Counted from the first letter of the stretch, positions 9,418 to 21,659 are shown. The stretch is DNA of 64,000 nt from an uncultured bacterium (GCA_903928495.1 CAIYQZ010000060.1:49165-113164), one strand, 5' to 3'. Numbers and translations are program-made. The notes: generated by a model from the letters alone, not told the origin.

Positions 9418-9713
9418 CACCGGCAAAGCGACACCCCAACCTGCAAGCACCAGAAAATTTTGGTCAGCACCAACGCCAGCCACGCCACAGCCAACAAAGA
9501 AAAGGCCACCCACGGATGGTGCCGGGGCAAGACAACTTTGGGTGTGATGGGGCGCACCATCGACACAAACGGCTGTGTCGCAGCCGTGAGCAAGCCGTAC
9601 ACGACGTTCCCGTGGCGTGCCGGTCCGGCCAGCACAGCCAGCACACCGCGCCCAACCAGACACAGCAAGGCAATTTCGCACACCAATTTGGCGGCCACGA
9701 TCACGGTCAGCAT
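9417..9713 (-). CDS. Small membrane protein, YggT-like in layout
   Basis: A 98-residue protein with two long hydrophobic stretches (VIVAAKLVCEIALLCLVGRGVLAVL and WVAFSLLAVAWLALVLTKIFWCLQ) flanking a loop with TQPFVSMVRPITPKVVLPRHHP. The layout recalls YggT-type proteins but I do not recognise a specific family. It is the first gene of the four-gene operon leading to the symporter and is coupled to the TPR gene by overlapping stop and start codons. The ATG start at 9713 is preferred over the track's GTG at 9719. Confidence 0.65.
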   Translation of the reverse strand: MLTVIVAAKLVCEIALLCLVGRGVLAVLAGPARHGNVVYGLLTAATQPFVSMVRPITPKVVLPRHHPWVAFSLLAVAWLALVLTKIFWCLQVGVSLCR

Positions 9714-9872
9714 GGGCACACGCAGAGCATGTGAAGGATTCTGGAGCAGGGTCTTACCGCTTTCTTACAAATGCGGCTGCAAAGGGAACGCTTCAGGCAG
9801 ATGCACGGGCAAACCCCAAGGGGACATACCCGCTCAAGGCAGGTTGCCGTGCCATGAAAGCCACACCACAAA

Positions 9873-9898
9873 CAAAAACCGCACCCCTCAGGGTGCGG
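9873..9898 (-). terminator. Rho-independent terminator of clpA
   Basis: On the minus strand an 8-bp GC stem CCGCACCC / GGGTGCGG with a four-base loop is followed by a run of five T. It lies 27 bases after the clpA stop codon. Confidence 0.85.
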
Positions 9899-9924
9899 CG
9901 GCGGTCTGGGATTCAGCCCACAGG

Positions 9925-12255
<2,331 letters not shown>

Positions 12256-12349
12256 GGGCTTTTCCTGGTAGAGGTGAAAAGGAAGTGTGGACTGAAAGTC
12301 AGTGAGGTAACGAAAGAGGTGGGGTCGACAAGGGGGCATTCAACCGCCC

Positions 12350-12697
12350 TCATTCAATGGGCTCATGAACGCACTGCAGCGGGTGCCCGGCCTGCCGGGC
12401 CGCGCCCAGCACCTGGTCGACCTTGGTCGCTGCAATGTCTTTGGGAAACACACCGCACACGCCTTTGCCCTCAAGGTGGATCTTCAGCATGATTTGGGTG
12501 GCGGATTCGCGGTCTTTGTTGAAAAACTCCTGGATGACCAGCACCACGAATTCCATCGGGGTGAAGTCATCGTTGAGCAGCACCACCTGGTGCATTTGCG
12601 GGGGTTTGGTGCGCTGGGGGCGACGCTCCAGCACCACCGAGTCGCTGCCGCCGGTTCTGCCGGGGGCGGGTGTGGTTTTGGGAATTTTCGTAGCCAT
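12350..12697 (-). CDS. clpS: ATP-dependent Clp protease adaptor ClpS
   Basis: A 115-residue N-degron adaptor that binds the ClpA N-domain and delivers N-end-rule substrates. The core [28 protein letters not shown], and the later [16 protein letters not shown], are the ClpS signature; the substrate-binding NDD and downstream helices are intact. The N-terminal 35 residues are low-complexity and basic, longer than in E. coli ClpS (106 residues). The start is placed at MATKIPKTT; earlier ATGs in the ORF would fall in the divergent promoter region. Confidence 0.95.
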   Translation of the reverse strand: MATKIPKTTPAPGRTGGSDSVVLERRPQRTKPPQMHQVVLLNDDFTPMEFVVLVIQEFFNKDRESATQIMLKIHLEGKGVCGVFPKDIAATKVDQVLGAARQAGHPLQCVHEPIE

Positions 12698-12765
12698 GCG
12701 ATCCATTCTAGCCAGCACGCAACCCCCCTGCCCAGCTCAGCCTTTGCAGCCGCTAACATGCGCCC

Positions 12766-13299
12766 ATGCAACCCATGACCTTCTCCATCCCAAGCGCCCG
12801 AATCCTCCCTTTCCGCAGCCGTGTGCGCACAGCACGGCAGCTGGCGTGCGTGGCTGTGGTGTGGCTGGCACAAGCTCTGGCGGCGCCGCCAGCGCTTGCC
12901 CAGGCTGCCTCGGGTACACCGCAACTCAACCTGCCCCGCACCACGCTGCGACTGGGCATGTTCAACATCGACGTCCAGGTGGCGCAAACGCCGGAGCAGC
13001 GCTCCGTCGGGTTGATGTGGCGGCGTGGGATGCCCCAACACGAGGGCATGTTGTTCGTGTTCGAGCAACCAGCCGTGCAGTGCTTCTGGATGAAAAACAC
13101 ACCCAGCCCGCTGACCGCTGCGTTTGTGGCCGACGACGGCACGCTGGTCAACCTGGCCGACATGCAGCCCCTGAAGGAAGACAGCCATTGCTCGGCCAAG
13201 CCCGTGCGTTACGTGCTGGAAATGAACCAGGGTTGGTTTGCCAAACGCGGGTTTGCCGCTGGTGCCCGCATCGTGGGCAGCCCTTTTCAGGCCAAATAA
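12766..13299 (+). CDS. Secreted DUF192 family protein
   Basis: A 177-residue protein with a signal peptide (basic start, hydrophobic ACVAVVWLAQALAAPPALAQA). It is followed by a complete DUF192 domain: VQVAQTPEQRSVGLMWRRGMPQHEGMLFVF, CFWMKNTPSPLTAAFV and a C-terminal GFAAGARIVG. The family is a small beta-rich periplasmic or extracellular domain of unknown function. It is divergent from clpS. An in-frame ATG also occurs at 12775. Confidence 0.9.
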   Translation: MQPMTFSIPSARILPFRSRVRTARQLACVAVVWLAQALAAPPALAQAASGTPQLNLPRTTLRLGMFNIDVQVAQTPEQRSVGLMWRRGMPQHEGMLFVFEQPAVQCFWMKNTPSPLTAAFVADDGTLVNLADMQPLKEDSHCSAKPVRYVLEMNQGWFAKRGFAAGARIVGSPFQAK

Positions 13300-13300
13300 G

Positions 13301-13348
13301 TCATAGCAATCTATTGAATACAGAAAAGCGACATAGCCAAATTCCATT
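13301..13348. repeat. Degenerate palindromic repeat copy after the DUF192 gene
   Basis: The sequence CATAGCAATCTATTGAATACAGAAAAGCGACATAGCCAAATT keeps the order TAGC / AATAC / AAGCG / AGCC seen in better copies of the repeat. It is intergenic and immediately precedes a terminator hairpin. The match is weak. Confidence 0.4.
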
Positions 13349-13349
13349 G

Positions 13350-13387
13350 AAAAAGGCCGGAGCACCTCTCGGTGCTCTGGCCTTTTT
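13350..13387. terminator. Bidirectional terminator between DUF192 gene and sodB
   Basis: A-tract, then GGCCGGAGCACC-TCTC-GGTGCTCTGGCC with one internal mismatch, then a T-tract (CCTTTTTC). The A and T runs on both sides and the convergent gene arrangement fit termination in both directions. Confidence 0.88.
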
Positions 13388-13420
13388 CGTGGTGAGCGCA
13401 CAGGGCGCGCAGTGCTCAGG

Positions 13421-14002
13421 TCAGGCGAAGTTGGCTTCGGCAAAAGACCAGTTCACCAGTTTGTCGAGGAAGGTCTCGACAAATTTGGGGCGCATGTTGC
13501 GGTAGTCGATGTAGTAGGCGTGTTCCCACACGTCCACGGTCAACAGCGCGGTGTCGCCGCTGGTCATGGGTGTGCCGGCCGCACCGGTGTTGACAATGTC
13601 GATGCTGCCGTCGGCCTTTTTCACCAGCCATGTCCAGCCGGAGCCGAAGTTGCCCACGGCGCTTTTCACAAACGCTTCTTTGAAGGCGGCGTAGCTGCCC
13701 CACTTGGCAGTGATGGCTGCGGCCAGTGCGCCGGTGGGTTCACCTCCACCGTTGGGCTTCATGCAGCTCCAGAAGAAGGTGTGGTTCCACACCTGTGCGG
13801 CGTTGTTGTAGATGCCGCCGCTGGCTTTCTTGATGATGGACTCCAGGTCCATGCTCTCGAACTCGGTGCCTTTTTGCAGGTTGTTGAGGTTGACCACGTA
13901 AGCGTTGTGGTGCTTGCCGTGGTGGAACTCCAGCGTTTCCTGGCTGTAGTGGGGGGCCAGCGCGTCGATGGCGTAGGGCAGTGCGGGCAGGGTGTGTTCC
14001 AT
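13421..14002 (-). CDS. sodB: Superoxide dismutase [Fe]
   Basis: A 193-residue cytoplasmic superoxide dismutase. It starts [20 protein letters not shown] and has the metal-site segments [32 protein letters not shown] and [13 protein letters not shown]. Length and the sequence around the metal ligands fit the iron-type SodB of betaproteobacteria; metal preference (Fe or cambialistic) cannot be proven by sequence. The ATG at 14002 gives standard length; the longer ORF in the track is rejected. Confidence 0.96.
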   Translation of the reverse strand: MEHTLPALPYAIDALAPHYSQETLEFHHGKHHNAYVVNLNNLQKGTEFESMDLESIIKKASGGIYNNAAQVWNHTFFWSCMKPNGGGEPTGALAAAITAKWGSYAAFKEAFVKSAVGNFGSGWTWLVKKADGSIDIVNTGAAGTPMTSGDTALLTVDVWEHAYYIDYRNMRPKFVETFLDKLVNWSFAEANFA

Positions 14003-14085
14003 GGTGTTCCTATCGTGGGTGGTGAGTTGAAGCATACCGGCGTGAACCGTTCCGTCGCGCATTGTAGGAAGCGCGCAGAAAGTGT

Positions 14086-15369
14086 TCACACCACCTGCAA
14101 ATCGACCTCACCGTCAGCAAGGCTTGCGCGCAGTGCTTGGCCGCTGTGGGTCTGTGCAGCAAGGGTCACGGGCAGGCCCTGGTCGTTGCTCAGCCAGGCG
14201 TAGCCGCGTTGCAGCACCAGCCGGGGGTCGAGCGATGCCAGGGCCACCTCGGCCCGCGCCAGCCGCTGTGCCTCACGCTCAAACGCACGGGGAAATTTCT
14301 GAGTCAAATTGGCATCCAGCGCTTGATGTAATTGGCTTTGTTGCTGCATTTTATTGTGTACACACTGGCGCAGCCGAAAGCCCAGCTCCATCAGCCTCTG
14401 GTGCTGCTGCGACACCCGGTCTGACGGGCGAGCCATGCGCTGTGCCAGGCGATCGAGGCGCTGCGCCTGCGTGTCAAGGCGAGCGTGGGTGCCATCTTGC
14501 AGCCGTTGGTCGTACCAGGCCAGCAAGCCCAATGCCGTGGCCCGGTCGGTGGCACACAGTTCTGCCGCAGCGGTGGGCGTGGGTGCGCGCAGATCGGCCA
14601 CAAAGTCGGCAATCGTGAAATCGGTCTCATGGCCCACACCACACACCACGGGCATGGGTGCGGCGGCGATGGTGTGCGCCAAGGCCTCGTTGTTGAACGC
14701 CCACAGGTCTTCCAGTGAGCCTCCGCCCCGCACCAGCAGCAGCACCTCGGGTTGACCTGTTCGCTGGTGCTCGGCATACGCGGCCTGCAAAGCAGCACAG
14801 AGTTCAGCTGGCGCCTGAGCGCCCTGCACCGCTGCGGGGTACAAGGTCACCGGGATGTGTGGCACACGCCGCACCAAGGCTGTTGCCACATCTCGCAAGG
14901 CAGCCGCCCCCAAGGACGTGACCACACCAAGGGCACGAGGCATCGTCGGCACAGCGCGCTTGCGGGCCGGGTCGAACAGACCCTGGGCCTCCAGACGCAG
15001 CTTGAGTTGCATGAACTGCTCGAACAGGGTGCCCTGCCCCGCCTGTCGCATGCCCTCAACGATCAGCTGCAGATCGCCGCGCGGGCCGTAGACATCGAGC
15101 TTGCCCTGCACGTCCACCTGGTCACCATCGCGGGGGGAAAAGCCCAAACCCGTGGCTGCACGCCGGAACATGGCACAGCGAACCTGGCCTTCCGCGTCTT
15201 TCAAGGAGAAATAGCAATGCCCGCTGGCCGCTCGCGAGAAGCCCGATATCTCACCGCGCACCTGCACTGGGTTGAACCGCAACGCGAGCACGTCAGCCAC
15301 CGCGCGCATCAGGGGGCCAACGGCCCACACCGGGGCAGGTGCAGACCGTTCTGTGACAAAACCGTTCAT
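14086..15369 (-). CDS. xseA: Exodeoxyribonuclease VII large subunit
   Basis: A 427-residue subunit with an N-terminal OB-fold ([46 protein letters not shown]), the catalytic domain with [42 protein letters not shown] and [26 protein letters not shown], and a long helical C-terminal region. Within that helical region, residues [21 protein letters not shown] are encoded by a stretch that carries a repeat-family match (GGCATCCAGCGCTTGATG on the + strand). The ATG at 15369 gives the normal N-terminus ([13 protein letters not shown]). No xseB is in the window. Confidence 0.95.
   Translation of the reverse strand: MNGFVTERSAPAPVWAVGPLMRAVADVLALRFNPVQVRGEISGFSRAASGHCYFSLKDAEGQVRCAMFRRAATGLGFSPRDGDQVDVQGKLDVYGPRGDLQLIVEGMRQAGQGTLFEQFMQLKLRLEAQGLFDPARKRAVPTMPRALGVVTSLGAAALRDVATALVRRVPHIPVTLYPAAVQGAQAPAELCAALQAAYAEHQRTGQPEVLLLVRGGGSLEDLWAFNNEALAHTIAAAPMPVVCGVGHETDFTIADFVADLRAPTPTAAAELCATDRATALGLLAWYDQRLQDGTHARLDTQAQRLDRLAQRMARPSDRVSQQHQRLMELGFRLRQCVHNKMQQQSQLHQALDANLTQKFPRAFEREAQRLARAEVALASLDPRLVLQRGYAWLSNDQGLPVTLAAQTHSGQALRASLADGEVDLQVV
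14300..14355. repeat. Palindromic repeat copy inside xseA
   Basis: The + strand reads TTGGCATCCAGCGCTTGATGTAATTGGCTTTGTTGCTGCATTTTATT. The left half (GGCATCCAGCGCTTG) is identical to the copy at 29.03 kb; the right half has diverged. It lies in frame within the coiled-coil part of xseA. Confidence 0.55.
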
Positions 15370-15721
15370 GGCAACTTCCAAAAGGCGCTGCCCCTGTTTT
15401 TGGAGCAGTGTGTACAGGCCGGACAAGCCTCATGGGGGCACAGGTGTCCACAGCCAAGCGCTGGCGACGCGATTGCTTGCTTCAGAACCCGTAGCACATG
15501 CAGGGGCTTGCAAGCTATTGTTTTTAAAGCATTTTTCACTGCCTGATTTTTCACCAGTCTGTCCAAAGCCAGGTACGGCGCGGTTTTGGGTCGGTTATAC
15601 CGGAGGTTCTTCACAAAGTTATCCACAGAAAATGTGGGCTGTGTGCGCTGCGTCCATCAGACGGACCATGCCATGGGTGTGGGCCATAATCCGGGCTCGT
15701 TTGTCATGCCCGGAGCCCGAT
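15370..15721. other. Intergenic region between xseA and exbB with a DnaA-box-like site
   Basis: About 350 bases separate the divergent genes xseA and exbB. The only clear motif is a perfect consensus DnaA box TTATCCACA near 15619. A T-rich stretch (GCTATTGTTTTTAAAGCATTTTT) near 15515 could be promoter DNA or a very decayed repeat. No convincing small ORF or RNA gene is seen. Confidence 0.4.
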
Positions 15722-16351
15722 TTGCTGACCATCATACAAGCCGCTGGCTGGCCCATTTGGCCCCTGATTGCATGCTCCATACTGGGTCTGGCCCTGGTCA
15801 TCGAGCGCTTTGTCAGCCTCAACACTGCAAGAGTTCTGCCGCCCACGTTGCTGGATGAAGCGCTGGCCGTGTCACAACACCGGTTGCCGGCAGCAGACGT
15901 TGTGGTGCAGCTGGAGCAGAACTCTGCTCTGGGTGAAGTGCTGGCAGCCGGGTTCCGCGAAGTGGGTCGCCATCCCAAGGTGAGCGAAGCAGACCTGCGC
16001 GCCGCGCTGGAGGGCAAAGGCCGCGAGGTGGGTGCCCGGCTGGAACGCTACCTGGGTGCACTCGCCACCATTGCGTCTGCGGCACCCCTGCTCGGTTTGC
16101 TGGGCACCGTGATCGGCATGATTGAAATTTTTGGCGCCCAGGTGGGCGGTGGCGGGGTCGGCGGTGGCAACCCTGCACAGCTGGCACAGGGCATCTCCAT
16201 TGCCCTCTACAACACCGCTTTCGGTCTGATCGTCGCCATCCCGGCGCTGATTTTCTGGCGCTATTTCCGCGCCAAGGTCGACAACTACCTCCTCGGGCTG
16301 GAGTTGGCCGCAGAGCGCCTGCTGCGGCACTTGGTTCGGCTCCGGGGCTGA
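15722..16351 (+). CDS. exbB: ExbB/TolQ-family proton channel subunit
   Basis: A 209-residue inner-membrane protein of the MotA/TolQ/ExbB family, energising outer-membrane transport with ExbD and TonB. It begins LLTIIQAAGWPIWPLIACSILGLALVIERF. The conserved cytoplasmic and TM2-TM3 segments follow: LERYLGALATIASAAPLLGLLGTVIGMIEIF and GISIALYNTAFGLIVAIPALIFWRYF. I chose a TTG start at 15722 because GGAG lies about 7 bases upstream and the product matches family length. An ATG at 15668 would add 18 residues without family similarity. ExbD follows five bases later. Confidence 0.9.
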   Translation: MLTIIQAAGWPIWPLIACSILGLALVIERFVSLNTARVLPPTLLDEALAVSQHRLPAADVVVQLEQNSALGEVLAAGFREVGRHPKVSEADLRAALEGKGREVGARLERYLGALATIASAAPLLGLLGTVIGMIEIFGAQVGGGGVGGGNPAQLAQGISIALYNTAFGLIVAIPALIFWRYFRAKVDNYLLGLELAAERLLRHLVRLRG

Positions 16352-16356
16352 ATGCC

Positions 16357-16812
16357 ATGAACTTTCGCACTGGCTCCCGCGACGAGCCCGAAATCAACCT
16401 GATCCCGTTCATTGACGTTTTGTTGGTGGTGCTGATTTTTCTGGTGCTGTCCACCACCTACAGCAAATTCACTGAACTGCAGGTGCAACTGCCCGTGGCA
16501 GACGCCGAACAGGCCCGCACCCGGCCCACAGAGGTTCTGGTGTCGGTGTCTGCCGAGGGTCGCTATGCCATCAACGGTTCGGTGCTCGAAGCCGGTAACG
16601 TACCCGCTTTGGCTCAGGCCATGGCCGAAGCGGCCAAGGGCGATGAAAACACCATGGTGGTGATCAACGCAGATGCCGCCGCCAGCCACCAAGCCGTGGT
16701 CAGTGTGATGGACGCCGCCCGACGGACGGGCCTGGGGCAGATCACGTTTGCCACTCAGTCCAGCGGCCCGACAGCTGCCGCCAGGGCAACGCCCACACCG
16801 GCCAAGCCCTGA
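16357..16812 (+). CDS. exbD: ExbD/TolR-family biopolymer transport protein
   Basis: A 151-residue protein with one N-terminal transmembrane helix. The proton-path aspartate lies in the family motif NLIPFIDVLLVVLIFLVLSTTY. The periplasmic domain includes VLVSVSAEGRYAING and a C-terminal VVSVMDAARRTGLGQITFAT. It partners ExbB directly upstream. The position just before lpxK is a conserved Burkholderiales arrangement that may couple envelope energy and lipid A synthesis by co-transcription only. Confidence 0.95.
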   Translation: MNFRTGSRDEPEINLIPFIDVLLVVLIFLVLSTTYSKFTELQVQLPVADAEQARTRPTEVLVSVSAEGRYAINGSVLEAGNVPALAQAMAEAAKGDENTMVVINADAAASHQAVVSVMDAARRTGLGQITFATQSSGPTAAARATPTPAKP

Positions 16813-16840
16813 ACCACCGCGCAGGCGTGATGCGCTGACT

Positions 16841-17968
16841 GTGCAAGACCACCCTCCAGAACCCACGCAGCGCGCACACTGGCACGCACGCCTGTCCCAG
16901 GCTTGGCTGCGCCGTGGCTGGCTGGCACGCTTGCTGTGGCCCATCTCGCTTTTTTACGGGGCGTTGGCCCGCATGCGTTTCCTGGCCTATCGCCGGGGTT
17001 GGCTGGCCTCCACCCATCTGCCCGTGCCGGTGATCGTCGTGGGCAATGTAGTGGTGGGTGGCGCGGGAAAAACACCCACCGTGATCGCCGTTGTGCAGCA
17101 CCTGATGCGCCAGGGGCACCGCCCCGGCGTGGTGTCGCGTGGGCATGGACGCACATCGATTCGTGCCGGTGAACCGCTGCCCGACGTATTGGCCGTGTTG
17201 CCTGGCACGCCCCCACAGGCCAGTGGCGACGAACCCGCGTTGATTCAGCAGGCCACAGGGGTCCCCGTGTTTGTCGGCCGCTCCCGGGCTGACACCGGCC
17301 GCGCTCTGCTGGCAGCCCACCCCGACACCACTGTGCTGGTATGCGACGACGGCTTGCAGCACATGGCACTTCATGCTGACGTGGCGGTGGCCGTGTTTGA
17401 CGAGCGGGGCGTGGGCAACGGCTGGTTGTTGCCCGCCGGGCTCTTGCGGGAGCCATGGCCCCAGCCTGTGGGTCGGCGCGTGGACATGGTGCTGCACGCC
17501 CAGGCATCGCACGCTGGCAGCAACCGGCTGCCAACACCAGACGCCGTGCCGTGCTTTAGCGCCCTCAGACAACTGGCCGTTCATGCCACAGCGCTCGACG
17601 GCAGCACAGTGCCCCTGGACGCCTTGCCTCGGCAAGGCCTCACCGCATTGGCGGGCATTGCCAAGCCCCAGGCTTTTTTTGACATGCTCAGTGTGGCCGA
17701 GGTGAGCATCAGCCATCGGCTCCCTTTGGCTGATCACCAGGATTTTGATGTTTGGATCAATAGCAAAGAATTCAATATCATCAAGCGCCAGGGCATTGTT
17801 TGTACTGAAAAAGACGCCGTCAAGCTGTTCCCACTGCTGAGGTCAGCTTCGAACCCCAACGTCCCCATGTTGGCATGGAGCGTGCCGCTGGTGTTCACGC
17901 CGGAACCAGCCTTCTTCGACATGCTGGACGAAAAGCTATCATCCGCCCATGGACACCAAACTGCTTGA
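16841..17968 (+). CDS. lpxK: Tetraacyldisaccharide 4'-kinase (LpxK)
   Basis: A 375-residue inner-membrane-associated P-loop kinase that phosphorylates the 4' position of the lipid A disaccharide. It has an N-terminal hydrophobic anchor ([20 protein letters not shown]), Walker [24 protein letters not shown], and the conserved [16 protein letters not shown]. Near the C-terminus, between LADHQDFD and [11 protein letters not shown], about 15 residues ([14 protein letters not shown]) come from an AT-rich palindromic-repeat copy. The GTG start at 16841 is preferred; the track ORF runs 31 codons further upstream into exbD. The 3' end overlaps the Trm112-like gene. Confidence 0.93.
   Translation: MQDHPPEPTQRAHWHARLSQAWLRRGWLARLLWPISLFYGALARMRFLAYRRGWLASTHLPVPVIVVGNVVVGGAGKTPTVIAVVQHLMRQGHRPGVVSRGHGRTSIRAGEPLPDVLAVLPGTPPQASGDEPALIQQATGVPVFVGRSRADTGRALLAAHPDTTVLVCDDGLQHMALHADVAVAVFDERGVGNGWLLPAGLLREPWPQPVGRRVDMVLHAQASHAGSNRLPTPDAVPCFSALRQLAVHATALDGSTVPLDALPRQGLTALAGIAKPQAFFDMLSVAEVSISHRLPLADHQDFDVWINSKEFNIIKRQGIVCTEKDAVKLFPLLRSASNPNVPMLAWSVPLVFTPEPAFFDMLDEKLSSAHGHQTA
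17757..17801. repeat. Palindromic repeat copy inside lpxK
   Basis: The + strand reads CAATAGCAAAGAATTCAATATCATCAAGCGCCAGGGCATTGTTT, in forward orientation (TAGC / AATATC / ATCAAGCGC / AGGGCAT / TTT). The frame is maintained. The CATCAAGCG core is read as ATC-AAG-CGC here, but as TCA-AGC-GGT in the DUF482 gene, so the two host genes use different frames of the same element. Confidence 0.65.
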
Positions 17969-18164
17969 ATTGCTGGTCTGCCCCGTCACCAAAGGGCCGC
18001 TGCGCATGGCAGCGGACCGATCGGAACTGCTGTCGCGCAGCGCCCGCCTGGCATACCCCATCCGCGACGGCATCCCGATTCTTCTGGAACAGGAAGCCCG
18101 CACACTCACCGATGAGGAACTGGAGCGCATGCACCAGGCGGCTACCGGCACACTGGTGCCATGA
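17949..18164 (+). CDS. Trm112 family protein (YcaR-like)
   Basis: A 71-residue protein with the Trm112/UPF0434 signature: [18 protein letters not shown] ... [20 protein letters not shown]. In eukaryotes and archaea Trm112 activates methyltransferases. The bacterial role is unsettled. It overlaps the end of lpxK by 20 bases and its TGA overlaps the ATG of kdsB (ATGA), so all three are translationally coupled. Confidence 0.93.
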   Translation: MDTKLLELLVCPVTKGPLRMAADRSELLSRSARLAYPIRDGIPILLEQEARTLTDEELERMHQAATGTLVP

Positions 18165-18958
18165 GTGCACCGCCCCCTGGTCTCACAGCGCCCGCCTTCT
18201 GGGTGCTGATTCCCGCTCGGCTGGCCTCCACCCGCCTGCCGGACAAACCGTTGGCCGACATCGCAGGCTTGCCCATGGTGGTCCGGGTTGCGCACCAGGC
18301 GGCACTCAGTCTGGCCCAAGGCTGTGTGGTGGCCACCGATCATGAACGCATTGCCGAGGCATGTGCACTGCACGGCGTGCGCTGTGTGATGACTGCAGCG
18401 AGTCACCCATCAGGCAGTGACCGCCTGGCCCAGGCCTGCGATGTGTTGGGGCTGCCCGACGAGGCCGTGGTCGTCAACGTGCAGGGCGACGAGCCTCTGA
18501 TACCGCCCGAACTGATCAACGACGTGGCCAGCACCTTGCAGGCCCATCCTGACGCAGTGATGTCCACCGCCGCGCACCCCATCCACGCCGTGGCCGACTT
18601 CCTCAACCCCAATGTGGTGAAGGTGGTGACCGACCGCGCTGGGCGTGCCCTGTATTTCAGCCGGGCGCCCATCGCCTGGTGGCGCGACGGGATGACCACT
18701 CTGACGGCCGAGACACCGCCCGCTTGCCTGCCCGACCCGGCGCCGTTGCGCCATGTGGGCATTTATGCCTACCGAGTGGGCTTTCTGCGCCGCTTTCCGC
18801 AACTGTCGCAAAGCCCGCTGGAGCAAGTGGAAGCATTGGAACAATTGCGTGTGCTGTGGCATGGAGAGCGCATCGCAGTGCACATCACATCTACCGCACC
18901 CGCCGCAGGGGTGGACACACCCGATGATCTCGCACGGGTCCGTGCATTGCTGGCATGA
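18161..18958 (+). CDS. kdsB: 3-deoxy-manno-octulosonate cytidylyltransferase
   Basis: A 265-residue cytoplasmic enzyme that activates Kdo with CTP for transfer to lipid A. It shows the nucleotide-binding signature [36 protein letters not shown], and the later [17 protein letters not shown] and [18 protein letters not shown]. Its ATG overlaps the stop of the Trm112-like gene. Together with lpxK it supplies the inner core and lipid A of the outer membrane. Confidence 0.96.
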   Translation: MSAPPPGLTAPAFWVLIPARLASTRLPDKPLADIAGLPMVVRVAHQAALSLAQGCVVATDHERIAEACALHGVRCVMTAASHPSGSDRLAQACDVLGLPDEAVVVNVQGDEPLIPPELINDVASTLQAHPDAVMSTAAHPIHAVADFLNPNVVKVVTDRAGRALYFSRAPIAWWRDGMTTLTAETPPACLPDPAPLRHVGIYAYRVGFLRRFPQLSQSPLEQVEALEQLRVLWHGERIAVHITSTAPAAGVDTPDDLARVRALLA

Positions 18959-19135
18959 GACACCGCGATTCAGGCACCATCACCGCAGTAAGGCAAGCAG
19001 AGGTGACTGCGTGCTATCCTGATCCGGCTTAAGGCCACACGCCCGCACCGCTTTCACCAGGTGCTCCAAAAGTCCCCTGCGCGAACTGGCCCGAGACAAC
19101 GGCACCGCAGACGCTGCGTGTGCCCGCACATTTGA

Positions 19136-19810
<675 letters not shown>

Positions 19811-19834
19811 CGCATTCCGGCCCTCGCTTCAGAC

Positions 19835-19857
19835 AGCCCCAGCAATGGGGCTTTTTT
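19835..19857 (+). terminator. Rho-independent terminator of adk
   Basis: AGCCCC-AGCAAT-GGGGCT followed by six T, about 25 bases after the adk stop codon. Confidence 0.88.
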
Positions 19858-19878
19858 GTGGCCAACCGAAATCCGACT

Positions 19879-20871
19879 TCAACTCAGCAAAGCCAAGGCG
19901 AGCGCGATGCGGGCCTTCACCGGCGACAACGGCACGGCAGGTGGCCACACGGTGCCGGGCCCATCAACAATTTGGCCAAACGCACAGCGGGTGCTGCGCC
20001 ACACCACCACGCCCTGCGCCCGGGCTGTATCCAGAGCGGGCAAAAGGGAGGCGTGCACCGTGCCGTTCCCTGTGCCCGCAACAACCAGGCCGACCACCGG
20101 GCTCACACCCGGCACAGGCTGCAGCAGCGCGTGCACCAGCGCGCCGTCAGCCCCCGCGTGGCTGGTGATCATCTCCACACGCGGCCAAGCGGCAGTCGTG
20201 ACTGCACGCTGCCACACGGCATCTGGCCCCACATCCGATTCATTTCCCGCAACCGTCAGCCGTTGGGCCGATGGATTAGCCCTGAACCAGCGCACCCGCC
20301 CTTCCTCGACGCTGGCCAGTGGCCCGGAATCTCCCGAACTGAAGGCATCCACCCGGTAGGTATGGGCCTTGGCCACCGACTGAGCTGAATGAACTGTGCC
20401 AGCCGCCACCACACACACGCCCTGCGCATGGGGGTTGGTGGCCACTGCCAGCGCATCCAGCAGGTTTTGCGGGCCATCGGGCACCAGTGCTGAGGCGGGC
20501 CGCATGGCACAGGTGAGCACCACGGGATTCGAACTCTGAAGCACCAGGCTGAGAAAAAAGGCCGTCTCCTCCAGGGTATCGGTGCCGTGGGTGATCACAA
20601 CAGCGGCCACATCAGGATCATTCCCGGCAGCCACAACCGCCTGAGCCAATGCCCGCCACGTGGCCAGATCCATGTCCTTGCTGTCCAACTGGGCGACCTG
20701 CCGGGCCTCCCACTGCCAATCAGACATCCAGGAGGCCACCTTCGCCAACGGCGCCAACAGCTCCTGAACAGGCACTTCACCGGCCTTGTAACCCACGTTG
20801 TCACCCGCCACCGTCGCTTTGCCGGCAATGGTGCCGCCGGTGCCCAGGATCAACACTTTCTTCTTTTCCAC
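19879..20871 (-). CDS. L-asparaginase of the classical (AnsA/AnsB) fold
   Basis: A 330-residue enzyme with the two active-site threonine motifs of classical asparaginases: LGTGGTIAGKAT near the N-terminus and VVITHGTDTLEETAFFL near residue 95. The downstream VVLTCAMRPASALVPDGPQNL is also characteristic. No signal peptide is visible, so it is probably cytoplasmic. GTG at 20871 is chosen because AGAGG lies 6-7 bases upstream; the TTG used by the ORF track would abut that ribosome site. It is divergent from lexA and shares the region with two LexA boxes. Confidence 0.92.
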   Translation of the reverse strand: MEKKKVLILGTGGTIAGKATVAGDNVGYKAGEVPVQELLAPLAKVASWMSDWQWEARQVAQLDSKDMDLATWRALAQAVVAAGNDPDVAAVVITHGTDTLEETAFFLSLVLQSSNPVVLTCAMRPASALVPDGPQNLLDALAVATNPHAQGVCVVAAGTVHSAQSVAKAHTYRVDAFSSGDSGPLASVEEGRVRWFRANPSAQRLTVAGNESDVGPDAVWQRAVTTAAWPRVEMITSHAGADGALVHALLQPVPGVSPVVGLVVAGTGNGTVHASLLPALDTARAQGVVVWRSTRCAFGQIVDGPGTVWPPAVPLSPVKARIALALALLS

Positions 20872-20888
20872 TTGCAACCTCTAAAAAA

Positions 20889-20923
20889 CTGAGTAAAAAT
20901 ACAGTTACTGTATAAGCAGACAG
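20889..20923. promoter_or_regulatory. Two tandem LexA (SOS) boxes
   Basis: Two 16-bp CTG-N10-CAG sites stand three bases apart: CTGAGTAAAAATACAG (20889-20904) and CTGTATAAGCAGACAG (20908-20923). They begin 18 bases upstream of the asparaginase GTG and end 50 bases upstream of the lexA ATG. This fits autoregulation of lexA; the first box is placed so that it could also affect asparaginase. Confidence 0.85.
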
Positions 20924-20972
20924 CACCCAAGCCACCCGCTCCTGTTCCCGCACCCCACCCCGGAGGCCCGCC

Positions 20973-21659
20973 ATGCAAGACACCGCACAGTTTCCCCCAA
21001 AACTGACCGACCGTCAGAAACAGATTCTGGAACTCATCCAGCAGTCGGTGGCACGCACAGGTGCTCCGCCCACGCGCGCCGAGATTGCCACTGAACTCGG
21101 TTTCAAATCTGCCAATGCCGCCGAGGAACACCTGCAGGCCCTGGCACGCAAAGGGGCCATCGAATTGGTCAGCGGCACATCGCGTGGCATCAGGCTCAAA
21201 ACCGAGACCCTGCGTTCCATTCATGAAAACCGGTTGCACCAACTCGCACTGCCACTTCAGGGGCTGATGCAACTGGCGCTCCCACTGGTCGGCCGGGTAG
21301 CGGCGGGTTCCCCCATCCTCGCGCAGGAGCACGTGGACCAGACCTATCACCTGGAAAGCAGCCTCTTCCAACGCAAGCCAGACTACCTCCTGAAGGTGCG
21401 CGGCATGTCGATGCGCGACGCCGGCATCATGGACGGTGACTTGCTGGCCGTCCAAATCACCAAAGACGTCAAAAACGGACAAATTGTGGTGGCCCGTCTT
21501 GGTGATGACGTGACGGTCAAGCGTTTCTGGCGTGGCAGCGACGGGGTGGAACTACATGCCGAAAACCCTGATTTCAAAACCATCCATGTCGATCCCGGAG
21601 AGGTTTTTGAAATTGAAGGCCTGGCTGTTGGGCTGATCCGCAACACCATGCTGATGTAG
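20973..21659 (+). CDS. lexA: LexA repressor (SOS response)
   Basis: A 228-residue transcriptional repressor with self-cleaving peptidase domain. The N-terminal winged helix includes [45 protein letters not shown]. The Ala-Gly cleavage site lies at residues 111-112 (GRVAAGSP). The catalytic Ser146 ([10 protein letters not shown]) and Lys183 (DVTVKRFW) are present. It is preceded by two LexA boxes. The length is a little over the E. coli 202 residues, mostly from the linker ([17 protein letters not shown]), which I believe is normal for betaproteobacteria. Confidence 0.97.
   Translation: MQDTAQFPPKLTDRQKQILELIQQSVARTGAPPTRAEIATELGFKSANAAEEHLQALARKGAIELVSGTSRGIRLKTETLRSIHENRLHQLALPLQGLMQLALPLVGRVAAGSPILAQEHVDQTYHLESSLFQRKPDYLLKVRGMSMRDAGIMDGDLLAVQITKDVKNGQIVVARLGDDVTVKRFWRGSDGVELHAENPDFKTIHVDPGEVFEIEGLAVGLIRNTMLM

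Noticed and set aside
15495-15545. Possible extra palindromic repeat copy (GCTATTGTTTTTAAAGCATTTTT)
   Set aside because: It lacks the CATCAAGCGCT core; the similarity is limited to a T-rich flank, so I did not count it.
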